A stretch of 50,719 nt of DNA from Dysgonamonadaceae bacterium (GTDB lineage: Bacteria; Bacteroidota; Bacteroidia; Bacteroidales; Azobacteroidaceae): contig JAIRVZ010000100.1 in the NCBI GenBank assembly GCA_031253625.1, positions 1 to 50,719 on the forward strand, written 5' to 3'. The position numbers and the translations under genes are program-made. Shown here one piece after another: positions 7,690 through 15,798 of the stretch. The notes below the pieces were generated by a model, which worked only from the letters and a program-made list of their open reading frames with translations, was not told the DNA's origin and made no database searches. Positions within the stretch are counted from its first letter, which is position 1, and every line of letters begins with the position of its first letter.

Positions 7690-9951
7690 TCAAAAGCGAA
7701 AGCTTAAATCTATACCCAATTGCATAGGTTTACCTCTTTGAGCCAATTTATTGCCCATTGACTCGAAATGAAAGGTGGCATATTTTTCATTCAAGATGTT
7801 TTTCATCCAAAAAGCCAAACCAAAATTACCTTTTGATAAAGATACCCTGGCATTGAGAACGCCATAAAAATCTTGGTAAACATCGTTGGCCTCTGTCCAA
7901 TAAATACGCCCGGCTGCATTGTACCAAACTTGTAGGTTAAAGCTGTCAATCCACTTTTTGTTGAAGTTTTTATTATAAGCAGCGGTCAATGAAAGCGTAT
8001 TTTGAGGAGCGAACGGCACAAAATTTCCATTATAAAGTGTATCGTTTTTGAAAGTCGCATGAGTATAGCCATAATTGGCTGTTAAGCTGAAATTTTCTGA
8101 TAAGTATGCGGTCAATGAAACTTCTCCTCCGAAACTTTCGGCACCGGCAGCATTATTGACAATACGTCCCATTGTTGCCATTTGAGTTAATTGAACATCT
8201 CTTACATCAATATAAAATCCGGCTAATTCTGCATAGAGAAAATCTTTGATTAACTCGCCTTTGAATCCCAATTCGTAATTCCAACTAAGTTCTGGCTTAT
8301 ATGATGTTTCCGCCAAAATTGCCTCTTGTGTTTCCATTTCTAAAGGCTCATTGGATGGGTTTCTTAGTTGCATACCTTTTTCCATAACGATATTGCGCAC
8401 AATGTCGGCAAACACTTGAACATTGTATCCTCCGACTTTGTAACCTTTTGCAACTGACGCATAGACATATCGTTGAGGGTCGATTTCATATTTCAAAGCA
8501 ATTTTTGGTAACCATTCGGTAAACGATGTAGAACCTGAACCAATTGGGTTTGTGGAAATTGGAGCTGAAACAATCGGCCCGCGAGGCGGAATAATATCCA
8601 AATTCATTGTTGCAGACGTATTATAATCTAATTTCGTTTTTTCATAATCCAAACGAATTCCGGCCGTAAGCGATAACCCTTCTACAAAGAGATTGTTATA
8701 AGTCGATTGGTGAAAAACAGCACCTCCGTAAGTTGGTGTTTTGAATACTCCCGGAATCGGCGTTTCTTTATCAGTAGCCAATACAATCATTGGAGGAGGA
8801 ATAACACTCTCAAAAATAGATTGTAGAGCCTGCTGTCCTATAGCGGTTAGCACATCGGTGCGTAAATCACTGGCGAATCCCATTATTCCAAACGACCACT
8901 GGTAATTATTATTGTTGTTCGATTTGATATTAATTTCCTCTGAAAAAGAATGTTGCCGTTGCTTTTGATTGAGCCAAAAGAGACTATCCGGTGAATAATC
9001 CGTATCCATTTTCATATCATCATTGAAATGCTGATAGCCGGTCGAAGAAGTTAATAAGAAATGTTCGGTTTCGTATGAAACATTCAATCCAGTTCCGACG
9101 ACTTCTCTGAAATAGCGTCCTTCGGAGTTATAATTCGGGTCGGCAATGTTTCCGTCTTTGTATTCGCCATAAGGAAAAGCACCTTGATCGGAATAATCAT
9201 AATTAGCAACCCATTGGAATTTCAATTTGTTTGAAGCTTTCCAATCCAAGCGGAAACGGCCTCCGGCAGCTTTCAAATCATCAGCCTTTTTGCCGGTGTA
9301 TTGATTGGTAAAAAAACCATCGTTTTCGTCATAATATCCTGAAACAGACATCCCTACTTTTTCATTAACTCGATAAGATTCGGTTAATTTAGCTTGCTTT
9401 AATCCGTAGTTTCCACCGGAAAGCATCACGTTTGTTCGATGAGCATAATCCAAAGGAGAACGTGTGTAAATGTTCACAATCCCACCCATAGCATTTCTTC
9501 CGTATAATGTTCCCTGTGGCCCACGAAGGACTTCGATTCGTTGAATATCGGTAAGGTTGAAATCAAAAGTCGTTTTATCCATGTAAGGCATATCATCGAC
9601 ATACAAGCCTATTGTTTGACCGGCTGCACGTTCGCCAATACCTCTGATATACACAGGTGTAGAAAGTTTGGAACCATAATCGGGAATAAAGAAATTAGGC
9701 ACAATCATGCTCAAATCTTTAATCGTATTCACTTTCAAACCCTCAATTTGAGAGGGAGTCAATATTGAAACCGAGGCCGGTAAAGCCCTTAAATTATTGG
9801 TTTCTTTAGATGAAGAGGAAACCACAACTTCTTTTAGAGCGTATGATTTTAGTGTGTCTGAAACACTTTCCGACTCGTTTTCTACATTGGCAAATAACAA
9901 CTGTTGTCCCATCAAAAGGGATAAAATAATAAGAGATAAAACTTTTTTCAT
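7690..9951 (-). CDS. TonB-dependent outer membrane receptor
   Basis: 753 residues from the ATG at 9949-9951, giving a clean signal peptide (MKKVLSLIILSLLMGQQLLFAN). The open frame extends 22 codons upstream, but that extension covers the promoter. After a short linker comes a plug domain (about residues 40-155) with LKEVVVSSSSKE, VYIRGIGERAAG, GLYVDDMPY and RIEVLRGPQGTLYGRNAMGG, then a beta-barrel ending KPMQLGIDLSFRF. There is no N-terminal carboxypeptidase-like domain and no SusD partner, so it resembles receptors for iron complexes or cofactors rather than SusC. The substrate is unknown. The gene is divergent from trpS. Confidence 0.9.
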   Translation of the reverse strand: MKKVLSLIILSLLMGQQLLFANVENESESVSDTLKSYALKEVVVSSSSKETNNLRALPASVSILTPSQIEGLKVNTIKDLSMIVPNFFIPDYGSKLSTPVYIRGIGERAAGQTIGLYVDDMPYMDKTTFDFNLTDIQRIEVLRGPQGTLYGRNAMGGIVNIYTRSPLDYAHRTNVMLSGGNYGLKQAKLTESYRVNEKVGMSVSGYYDENDGFFTNQYTGKKADDLKAAGGRFRLDWKASNKLKFQWVANYDYSDQGAFPYGEYKDGNIADPNYNSEGRYFREVVGTGLNVSYETEHFLLTSSTGYQHFNDDMKMDTDYSPDSLFWLNQKQRQHSFSEEINIKSNNNNNYQWSFGIMGFASDLRTDVLTAIGQQALQSIFESVIPPPMIVLATDKETPIPGVFKTPTYGGAVFHQSTYNNLFVEGLSLTAGIRLDYEKTKLDYNTSATMNLDIIPPRGPIVSAPISTNPIGSGSTSFTEWLPKIALKYEIDPQRYVYASVAKGYKVGGYNVQVFADIVRNIVMEKGMQLRNPSNEPLEMETQEAILAETSYKPELSWNYELGFKGELIKDFLYAELAGFYIDVRDVQLTQMATMGRIVNNAAGAESFGGEVSLTAYLSENFSLTANYGYTHATFKNDTLYNGNFVPFAPQNTLSLTAAYNKNFNKKWIDSFNLQVWYNAAGRIYWTEANDVYQDFYGVLNARVSLSKGNFGLAFWMKNILNEKYATFHFESMGNKLAQRGKPMQLGIDLSFRF

Positions 9952-9982
9952 TGTCTTCCGTTTTATAAAATAAAAATCGGTG

Positions 9983-9990
9983 CAAAGGAA
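9983..9990 (-). promoter_or_regulatory. -7-like promoter box for the TonB-dependent receptor
   Basis: The minus strand reads TTCCTTTG followed by CA. It matches the TTTG core of the Bacteroidota box but has T in place of A at position 2. It lies 31 bases upstream of the chosen ATG and supports that start. Confidence 0.45.
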
Positions 9991-10011
9991 CGGGAAAACA
10001 ACGAAAAAGTC

Positions 10012-10031
10012 AATCACTAAATGTAGTGATT
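10012..10031. repeat. 8-bp inverted repeat between divergent promoters
   Basis: AATCACTA (10012-10019) and TAGTGATT (10024-10031) form a perfect 8-bp palindrome with a 4-base spacer. It sits between the receptor's -7-like box and the trpS promoter, a plausible operator position. T residues follow the right arm, but no plus-strand gene ends here, so it is unlikely to be a terminator. Confidence 0.4.
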
Positions 10032-10063
10032 TTTAGTTGATTGAAAAGATCGTAAAAAAATCC

Positions 10064-10071
10064 TACCTTTG
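10064..10071 (+). promoter_or_regulatory. -7 promoter box for trpS
   Basis: TACCTTTG followed by C matches the TAnnTTTG consensus, 30 bases before the trpS ATG. A TTG at 10041-10043, 20 bases upstream of the box, could serve as the -33 element. Confidence 0.65.
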
Positions 10072-10101
10072 CATCTGAAAATTATAACTCCTTGAAAAAA
10101 T

Positions 10102-11091
10102 ATGCAAACAGTTTTAAGCGGTATTCGCTCTACAGGAAATTTACATTTGGGAAATTATTATGGTGCCCTTCGCAATTTTATAAAAATGCAGGATCAATAT
10201 AATTGTTATTTTTTTGTTGCCGACTATCATTCCCTCACCACACATCCCGATCCGAAAATGTTACATGAAAATGTAAAAAATGTGCTGACCGAATATCTTG
10301 CGGCAGGTTTGGATCCTGAAAAATCAACCCTATATGTTCAAAGTGATATTCCTGAAATTTCGGAACTTTACCTGCTGTTGAATATGCACGCATATATGGG
10401 AGAATTGGCGAAAACGCCGTCTTTTAAGGAAAAAGCACGCAAACAGCCCGAAAATGTCAATGCAGGATTATTGACTTATCCCGTGTTGCAAGCTGCTGAT
10501 ATTTTGATACATAGAGCCGATTTCGTTCCGGTAGGAAAAGATCAGGAACAACATATCGAATTGACCCGAAAATTTGGACGTCGTTTCAATAATTTCTATG
10601 GAGTGGAATTTTTCCCTGAACCTCAGGCATTCAATTTTGGCACAAATTTGATTAAAATTCCCGGATTAGACGGAAGTGGAAAAATGGGAAAGTCAGAAGG
10701 GAATTGCATTTATCTGAAAGACGACCCGAAAACAATCGAGAAAAAAGTTAAGAGGGCCTTAACCGATCAAGGTCCTACAGAACACAATCAGGAAAAACCC
10801 GAATGTATTGAAAATTTATTTACCATTCTTCGTGTTGTTTCTACTCCTGAAGTTGTAGGTTATTTCGAAGAAAAATGGAATACTTGCGAAATCCGTTACG
10901 GAGATTTGAAAAAACAATTGGCTGAAGATATTATCGCTGTAACGAGTCCGATTCGTGAACGCATTTTAGCCATAGAAAATGACAATGATTATTTGCATAA
11001 AGTCGCCAAATTAGGTGCGGAAAAAGCAAGGGAAAGCGCATCGAAAACACTGAATGCAGTACGTGAAATCATGGGATTCAAAGCTTTTTGA
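10102..11091 (+). CDS. trpS: Tryptophan--tRNA ligase
   Basis: 329 residues, the normal bacterial TrpRS length. It charges tRNA-Trp in the cytoplasm. Class I synthetase signatures are clear: GNLHLGNYYG (12-21) in the HIGH position and KMGKS (194-198) in the KMSKS position, with AADILIHRADFVPVGKDQEQH between. It is a single gene with its own -7 box, ending at a stem-loop shared with the convergent murF. Confidence 0.97.
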   Translation: MQTVLSGIRSTGNLHLGNYYGALRNFIKMQDQYNCYFFVADYHSLTTHPDPKMLHENVKNVLTEYLAAGLDPEKSTLYVQSDIPEISELYLLLNMHAYMGELAKTPSFKEKARKQPENVNAGLLTYPVLQAADILIHRADFVPVGKDQEQHIELTRKFGRRFNNFYGVEFFPEPQAFNFGTNLIKIPGLDGSGKMGKSEGNCIYLKDDPKTIEKKVKRALTDQGPTEHNQEKPECIENLFTILRVVSTPEVVGYFEEKWNTCEIRYGDLKKQLAEDIIAVTSPIRERILAIENDNDYLHKVAKLGAEKARESASKTLNAVREIMGFKAF

Positions 11092-11126
11092 AAAACATGA
11101 GGTAGGATGAGGTTTAAAGAAACAGT

Positions 11127-11155
11127 AAAAAGTCATAGGTAATCTATGACTTTTT
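11127..11155. terminator. Bidirectional terminator between trpS and murF
   Basis: A perfect 12-bp stem, AAAAAGTCATAG (11127-11138) with CTATGACTTTTT (11144-11155), and a 5-base loop. An A-run on one side and a T-run on the other allow rho-independent termination of both convergent genes. The murF stop codon (11133-11135, minus strand) lies inside the stem. Confidence 0.8.
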
Positions 11156-12425
11156 CCAATTTAATTCCTCTTGACCCTTTTATCAAAATATAATACTCTT
11201 TCAAATTTTCGTTTTTCAAATCTTCAACCAATTGTTCAACATGAGGGAATGAGGGATATTTATTTTTCGATAAATCGGAAAAAATTTCTCCGCAAAGGAA
11301 AACTTTTTCAAATTGGGCTTTATCAATAAAATCAAGAATTTTTTGATGCTCCGAAACACTATCTTTTCCCAATTCTTTCATATCTCCAAGGATAACTGCT
11401 TTATGCGAAAAGCGCATCTTGGAAAAATTTTCTAAAGAGGCAAGCATACTGGTTGGATTGGCATTGTAAGCATCTACAATCAAATGGTTTTTTGAAGTTT
11501 CCAATAATTGCGAACGATTGTTTTGCGGAGAATAATTGGTTAGTGCTTCGCAAATTTTATCGGGTTCAACCTTAAAATAAGTTCCGATGGCAGCAGCTGC
11601 CAAAACATTTTCAAAATTGTAATTCCCTATCAATTGCGTTTTTACCTCATAACCTTGCTGATCAATAAACCATTTCAAGGTCAAGAATGGTGAATCACTT
11701 TCAACAATTTCTCCCCTGATAAAAATTCCGGGTTGGGTGCCATAATAAGTTTTTTCCGCATCGACGGGAACAGCGTTCAAATAAGGATTATCTTGATTGA
11801 TAAAGATTTTTCCTCCGGTTTTTCCTAAAAAATGGTACAATTCGGATTTTGTTTTGATAACGTTTTCGAAAGACCCGAATCCTTCCAAATGCGCTTTTCC
11901 GACATTGGTTATCAATCCATAATTAGGCTCGGCAATAGCTGCTAATTCTGCAATTTCTCCGAGATGGTTGGCTCCCATTTCAATAACAGCAATATCATGT
12001 TTCTCTGTCATTGAAAGCAGCGTTAGCGGAACACCTATGTGATTGTTCAGATTTCCCTGAGTGTATAAAACATTATACTTGGAAGACAACACTGCGGCAA
12101 TAAGTTCTTTTGTTGTCGTTTTTCCATTCGTTCCCGTAATCCCAATAACCGGAATTTGTAAGGTTCTACGGTGAAAACGAGCCAATTCCTGCAAAGTGTG
12201 CAGGACATTTTTTACCGGAATTATATGATGATTATTTTTCGGAAGTTCGGGATTGTCGCCCACAACATACGCACAACCTTGTTCCAACGCTTGTTCGATA
12301 TAATCATTCCCATCAAAATTCTCACCTTTCAACGCAAAAAACATCGAATAAGGGACACATTTTCGTGTATCGGTTGTGATAACCGGATTTTGCTTGTAGA
12401 TTTTGTATAATTCAGTAATTTTCAT
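11133..12425 (-). CDS. murF: UDP-MurNAc-tripeptide:D-Ala-D-Ala ligase MurF
   Basis: 430 residues. MurF adds D-Ala-D-Ala to the UDP-MurNAc tripeptide, the last cytoplasmic ligase step before MraY. The ATP-binding loop is [13 protein letters not shown] (95-107), followed by Mur-ligase sequence such as HIGVPLTLLSM and LITNVGKAHLEGFGS. The frame is open for 62 codons upstream, but that stretch reads through a palindromic repeat and into the end of the rubrerythrin gene; the protein starts naturally at MKITELYKIY. murF lies outside the dcw cluster here. The repeat begins 10 bases before its start codon, so initiation could be affected by the hairpin. Confidence 0.95.
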   Translation of the reverse strand: MKITELYKIYKQNPVITTDTRKCVPYSMFFALKGENFDGNDYIEQALEQGCAYVVGDNPELPKNNHHIIPVKNVLHTLQELARFHRRTLQIPVIGITGTNGKTTTKELIAAVLSSKYNVLYTQGNLNNHIGVPLTLLSMTEKHDIAVIEMGANHLGEIAELAAIAEPNYGLITNVGKAHLEGFGSFENVIKTKSELYHFLGKTGGKIFINQDNPYLNAVPVDAEKTYYGTQPGIFIRGEIVESDSPFLTLKWFIDQQGYEVKTQLIGNYNFENVLAAAAIGTYFKVEPDKICEALTNYSPQNNRSQLLETSKNHLIVDAYNANPTSMLASLENFSKMRFSHKAVILGDMKELGKDSVSEHQKILDFIDKAQFEKVFLCGEIFSDLSKNKYPSFPHVEQLVEDLKNENLKEYYILIKGSRGIKLEKVIDYL

Positions 12426-12435
12426 GTTAGTTGAA

Positions 12436-12513
12436 AGTTGAAAGTGGAGAGTTGAAAGTGGAAATAACTTTGTAAAATAGTCATTTTCCACTTTCAACTC
12501 TCCACTTTCAACT
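12436..12513. repeat. 29-bp perfect inverted repeat upstream of murF
   Basis: The arms 12436-12464 and 12485-12513 are exact reverse complements with a 20-base spacer. Each arm is itself two copies of a 14-base word (AGTTGAAAGTGGA plus one base). The element fills the space between the rubrerythrin stop and the murF start. Elements of this word composition are, to my recollection, common between genes in Bacteroidota. It has no T-run typical of a terminator. Confidence 0.9.
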
Positions 12514-12516
12514 AAA

Positions 12517-13098
12517 TTAATAGTTAGTTTTTTTCGGTTCGAAATACGCTTGTGGATGTACACAGGCCGGACAATTTTCCGGAGCACTCTTTCCTTTGTG
12601 AACATAACCACAATTGCGGCATTGCCATTCGATTTCTGTTTCTTTTTTGAATACGCTTCCGTCTAAAATGTTGTCTAACAATTTTCTGTAACGGGCTTCA
12701 TGTTCGGCCTCAACGTGAGCAATCATTCTGAAAGCAGTTGCAATTTGAGGAAAACCTTCTTCATGTGCAATATCGCCAAATTCTTTGTAAAGGATAGCCC
12801 ATTCTTCGTATTCACCTTCAGCAGCAGCTAACAAATTTTGAGGAGTTGTACCGATTATTCCGGCAGGATAAGAGGCTGTAATTTCAACCATTCCGCCTTC
12901 TAAGAATTTGAAAAAGCGTTTGGCGTGTTCTTTTTCTTGTTCGGCTGTTTCAAGAAATACACCTGCTATTTGCTCATAACCTTCTTTTTTTGCAACACTG
13001 GCAAAATAAGTATACCGGTTTCTTGCTTGCGATTCACCGGCAAAAGCTTTCAATAAGTTTTGTTCGGTTTTTGTCCCTTTTACACTTTTTTGTTCCAT
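12517..13098 (-). CDS. rbr: Rubrerythrin
   Basis: 193 residues. The N-terminal ferritin-like diiron domain has its Glu/His motifs (FAGESQARNRYTYFA near 19-33, ETAEQEKEHAKRF near 50-62, AHVEAEHEARY near 127-137). A C-terminal rubredoxin-like domain has CRNCGYVH and CPACVHP. Rubrerythrins reduce hydrogen peroxide in anaerobes and microaerophiles. The gene has its own promoter (box at 13154-13161) with a leader of about 50 bases. Its presence fits an anaerobic lifestyle. Confidence 0.96.
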   Translation of the reverse strand: MEQKSVKGTKTEQNLLKAFAGESQARNRYTYFASVAKKEGYEQIAGVFLETAEQEKEHAKRFFKFLEGGMVEITASYPAGIIGTTPQNLLAAAEGEYEEWAILYKEFGDIAHEEGFPQIATAFRMIAHVEAEHEARYRKLLDNILDGSVFKKETEIEWQCRNCGYVHKGKSAPENCPACVHPQAYFEPKKTNY

Positions 13099-13153
13099 AA
13101 TGACTTATAATTTAGTTTATTAATAATTAATGTTGTATAAAGAACTCAAGATG

Positions 13154-13161
13154 CAAATCTA
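13154..13161 (-). promoter_or_regulatory. -7 promoter box for rubrerythrin
   Basis: The minus strand reads TAGATTTG followed by C, an exact TAnnTTTG match. TTTG words lie about 16-20 bases upstream on that strand and could be the -33 element. Confidence 0.65.
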
Positions 13162-13252
13162 CAGTTTATTTTTTCCGCAAACAAATTCTTTAAAGTTATA
13201 CAACGTTAAAATATAAACGCTTTAAACCTACTTTTTGTTCACGCTTGTTCAA

Positions 13253-14488
13253 TTATTTTAAAATTCCAAATTTACCTATGGAGAATTCAAAATATTCCGC
13301 TTTCTGGAAAGAATGGGCTTTGATGGAAAACCCAACAAACAAATTACTCTTGTGCGGGAAATAATACCGGCATCCGAAACGCTGGTATATAGGTTTCTCA
13401 TTTTCCCGCATTCCAAGTTCACGATAAAGATAATGTCCGATGGAAGCAGTTACGGCAAGATTTCTGTAATATAACTCCTGATTGATGGCAATACCTGCCG
13501 AAAAATGGTCATACCTAATTCCACTGATAGCGTCTTTTTTGGCTTTTTTGAGATCGTATTCATCTGCTTTTCTGAAACTTTCTACAGATGGTATATAAAA
13601 CAAGTCCATTCCCAAACCGCAAGCATAACGACGCGACAAGCAATACAAAACATCTGTCGACATAAAATATTTGGCATAAATAGGGTATCTTCTATTGCGA
13701 GCGTTGAAACCGTCGAGTTGCAAATCTTCCAAATAGGTTTGTATGCCTCCACCGGCAAGCAAATGCCAATAAAAATGTTTATCGAAATCGGATGATACAG
13801 TATGAGGACGATTCTTCGCAGGAGGCGAATAATAATAGCGTAGCGAAACATCTCCTCCCAATATATTCATTCCTTTATTCCAGATTCCCATTCTTCCATT
13901 CGAGAAGTGTTTGGCTCCAGCCGAAACTCCAATTCCAAAATGGTCGGACAAACGGCATTTCAAATTCAATCCGGCTCCTATATAAATCATAAGCGGAACA
14001 CTGCTAAAAATTTTGTTTGGACGGCTAATTGAATCGTAAGTGTCTGTATTATAAGCGATACCAGAATCAAGATTATAGCTTAACCCAATAGACTTAAATT
14101 GAAATAAAGTCCGGTCGATATAACCGTAAAGAGAATAAAGATTTCCTATATTGCGAGGCTCATCAACCATTCGGGCACGGCTATAATCAACCATTGAGAA
14201 ACCTACTCCAAATGTCGGATGCCGGCTGCTAATTGCAAAATAAGAACTGTCGGAATCTGTGAAACCCAAGCGTAAGTCATAAGCGCGAACAGTTCCGGTT
14301 TGCAAAATAGATTGAAGATGTGGGTCCGGCTTTTTCAAATCGCCTTGAAACCAACGGCTTTCTATCACCATATTCCGTTTGTTTATCAATTGTGCATGGA
14401 CAGAAAAAGCACATAAAAGAAAACAAAGGATAACTAAAAGCCTTCCCATTAATTTATTGTTGTGTATTTCTAACGTGCTTTTTTTCAT
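13253..14488 (-). CDS. Acyloxyacyl hydrolase / lipid A deacylase (PagL-like) outer membrane protein
   Basis: 411 residues with a signal peptide (about residues 14-33, ending SVHAQ) and alternating beta-barrel-like strands. The segment GAKHFSNGRMGIWNKGMN near 191-208 matches the PagL active-site region, with His194 and Ser196 as the likely catalytic pair and Asn197 next to them. PagL-type enzymes remove a 3-O-linked acyl chain from lipid A in the outer membrane. The protein is about twice the length of classical PagL, as in other Bacteroidota members, with extra sequence on both sides. An internal ATG at residue 14 would give a shorter signal peptide. The gene starts 12 bases after the upstream unknown gene stops. 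Confidence 0.75.
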   Translation of the reverse strand: MKKSTLEIHNNKLMGRLLVILCFLLCAFSVHAQLINKRNMVIESRWFQGDLKKPDPHLQSILQTGTVRAYDLRLGFTDSDSSYFAISSRHPTFGVGFSMVDYSRARMVDEPRNIGNLYSLYGYIDRTLFQFKSIGLSYNLDSGIAYNTDTYDSISRPNKIFSSVPLMIYIGAGLNLKCRLSDHFGIGVSAGAKHFSNGRMGIWNKGMNILGGDVSLRYYYSPPAKNRPHTVSSDFDKHFYWHLLAGGGIQTYLEDLQLDGFNARNRRYPIYAKYFMSTDVLYCLSRRYACGLGMDLFYIPSVESFRKADEYDLKKAKKDAISGIRYDHFSAGIAINQELYYRNLAVTASIGHYLYRELGMRENEKPIYQRFGCRYYFPHKSNLFVGFSIKAHSFQKAEYFEFSIGKFGILK

Positions 14489-14500
14489 TGCAATTTTGTA

Positions 14501-15610
14501 TTACCATTCAGACCTGCCAAACATTTCAAAAATAAAAGTTTCGCATTTAAGTATATCTTCCACAGACATATCCCACGTTGCGCCGACACATTCATGTAAT
14601 ATCAACGCTTCTTCTTCCTGTCCGTCGTATTCGAGTTTAAGAGGGTCAATTCGCGAATACTCAAGTTTATATACTAATTCTTGCAGGTCAAACGACGAGT
14701 ATCTGTTGTCGCCAAGGCGAAGATAGAGTAATTGATTTTCCGCATCGAGCCGATAGGTTACCCATTGCGAATGCTCTGACCAGTTGATGGAAAAACCAAA
14801 AAGACTTTTGTCGTTTTTGTTAAATGTGATACCATCAATAAATAGTTGCCTTGCCTCATCATATAAATTTTCCCCCATTAAATAACTCCAATACAGAGAA
14901 TTCCAATTATTGAAAGTAAATATAGAATCACAAATCTGTGTTTTGTGATAACTGTCGGGATTGAAAAAATCTTTGGGAACAGGAATATAATTGTTTTGCC
15001 TTAACATTCTTGCTTTAAGAATAGAATAAGGTTCTGTGCCTTTGCTATCAAATTCAAAATAAGTTTCTTCGCCGAAATCTTCCAAATAAACTGCGGGAAA
15101 TGACATTATTGTTTTTATGGTGGGAATGGCGACTAATGAGTCTTTTTCCCAATCATAATAATTCCAATTGCCTACATATTCGCCGGTCAGTAAATCAAGA
15201 CTTGCCTCGCCGCTTCCGTCATTGGCAGCATTACCAAACGCATATTGGCTCATATAAATCAGTCGAATCCTTTTTGTTTCCGGTTCGTAGCGAAAATAAT
15301 TGTCATATCCTGCTCTCATCCAATGATTATCGAAAGAAAAGCCGTCTGAGGTTTCGGAAACTCCCATATTAAAATTGGTTATCTCAATAGGTATGCTTTT
15401 TATCGGTTCAAAGTTTTGACTCGAAAGTTTGCAAATAATGGCTGATTCTTTGTAATCGAAATAAACGGTATCGTTAATTTGGTCGTTATCCAAATCTATT
15501 ACTGTTTTTTCGATGTCGCGCCAAATTTCGTCCGGTTCTATTTCTTGGGCTTGCAAGCTACCGGCTATAATTAATGCAAGAATGCTTAATATGATTTCTG
15601 TTTTTTTCAG
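14501..15610 (-). CDS. Exported protein of unknown function, probable non-ATG (CTG) start
   Basis: 369 residues if translation starts at the CTG at 15608-15610, giving a typical signal peptide (MKKTEIILSILALIIAGSLQAQE). The frame is open to an ATG at 15694, but a good -7 box (15627-15634) lies between, so an mRNA from that promoter would lack that ATG. I do not recognise the family. The mature protein is acidic and rich in aromatic residues, with DLDNDQINDTVYFDYK near the N-terminus recalling calcium-binding repeat-like text and a Trp-rich middle (NNWNSLYWSYLMGE). It is probably the first gene of an operon with the PagL-like gene. Confidence 0.7.
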   Translation of the reverse strand: MKKTEIILSILALIIAGSLQAQEIEPDEIWRDIEKTVIDLDNDQINDTVYFDYKESAIICKLSSQNFEPIKSIPIEITNFNMGVSETSDGFSFDNHWMRAGYDNYFRYEPETKRIRLIYMSQYAFGNAANDGSGEASLDLLTGEYVGNWNYYDWEKDSLVAIPTIKTIMSFPAVYLEDFGEETYFEFDSKGTEPYSILKARMLRQNNYIPVPKDFFNPDSYHKTQICDSIFTFNNWNSLYWSYLMGENLYDEARQLFIDGITFNKNDKSLFGFSINWSEHSQWVTYRLDAENQLLYLRLGDNRYSSFDLQELVYKLEYSRIDPLKLEYDGQEEEALILHECVGATWDMSVEDILKCETFIFEMFGRSEW

Positions 15611-15626
15611 TGTATATTCTTTTCGA

Positions 15627-15634
15627 CAAATGTA
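15627..15634 (-). promoter_or_regulatory. -7 promoter box for the unknown exported protein
   Basis: The minus strand reads TACATTTG, an exact TAnnTTTG match, ending 16 bases before the CTG proposed as the start codon. If used, it rules out the upstream ATG at 15694. Confidence 0.55.
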
Positions 15635-15681
15635 TGGATAATTCCCGTATGTGCGATTGTTTTTGTAAATTGTTTTCAATA

Positions 15682-15717
15682 AATAAGTTATCAACAGAGG
15701 GGTGTTGATAACTTATT
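15682..15717. repeat. 15-bp inverted repeat upstream of mraZ
   Basis: AATAAGTTATCAACA (15682-15696) and its exact reverse complement (15703-15717) are separated by six bases, GAGGGG. Each arm contains TTATCAACA, one base from the DnaA box TTATCCACA, in inverted orientation. It lies between the mraZ promoter and the divergent exported-protein promoter, so it may be an operator rather than a terminator. Confidence 0.85.
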
Positions 15718-15735
15718 GATAAATATTTTTTATAA

Positions 15736-15755
15736 AAAGTGGGGAAAAGTGGGGA
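15736..15755 (+). promoter_or_regulatory. Putative MraZ operator: two tandem 10-bp repeats
   Basis: AAAGTGGGGA occurs twice in direct tandem (15736-15745 and 15746-15755). MraZ of other bacteria is known to bind 10-bp-spaced direct repeats with a TGGG or AAAGTG core just upstream of mraZ. The spacing and core fit well, and the repeats would overlap the -33 region of the promoter whose -7 box is at 15763, consistent with autoregulation of the dcw operon. Confidence 0.75.
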
Positions 15756-15762
15756 ATTTTTG

Positions 15763-15770
15763 TACTTTTA
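15763..15770 (+). promoter_or_regulatory. Probable -7 box of the dcw cluster promoter
   Basis: TACTTTTA followed by CGC differs from TAnnTTTG at the last base. It lies 8 bases after the MraZ repeats and 28 bases before the proposed mraZ start, a sensible position for the main promoter of the cluster. Confidence 0.5.
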
Positions 15771-15798
15771 CGCTGTATTTCAACATAATATCAAAAAA

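Noticed and set aside
12426..12611. N-terminal extension of MurF by 62 codons.
   Set aside because: The extension is translated palindrome and overlaps the 3' end of rbr; MurF homology starts at MKITELYKIY.
15739..15798. Upstream GTG start for mraZ.
   Set aside because: It lies inside the tandem MraZ repeats and before the -7 box; the TTG at 15799 gives the family's normal N-terminus.
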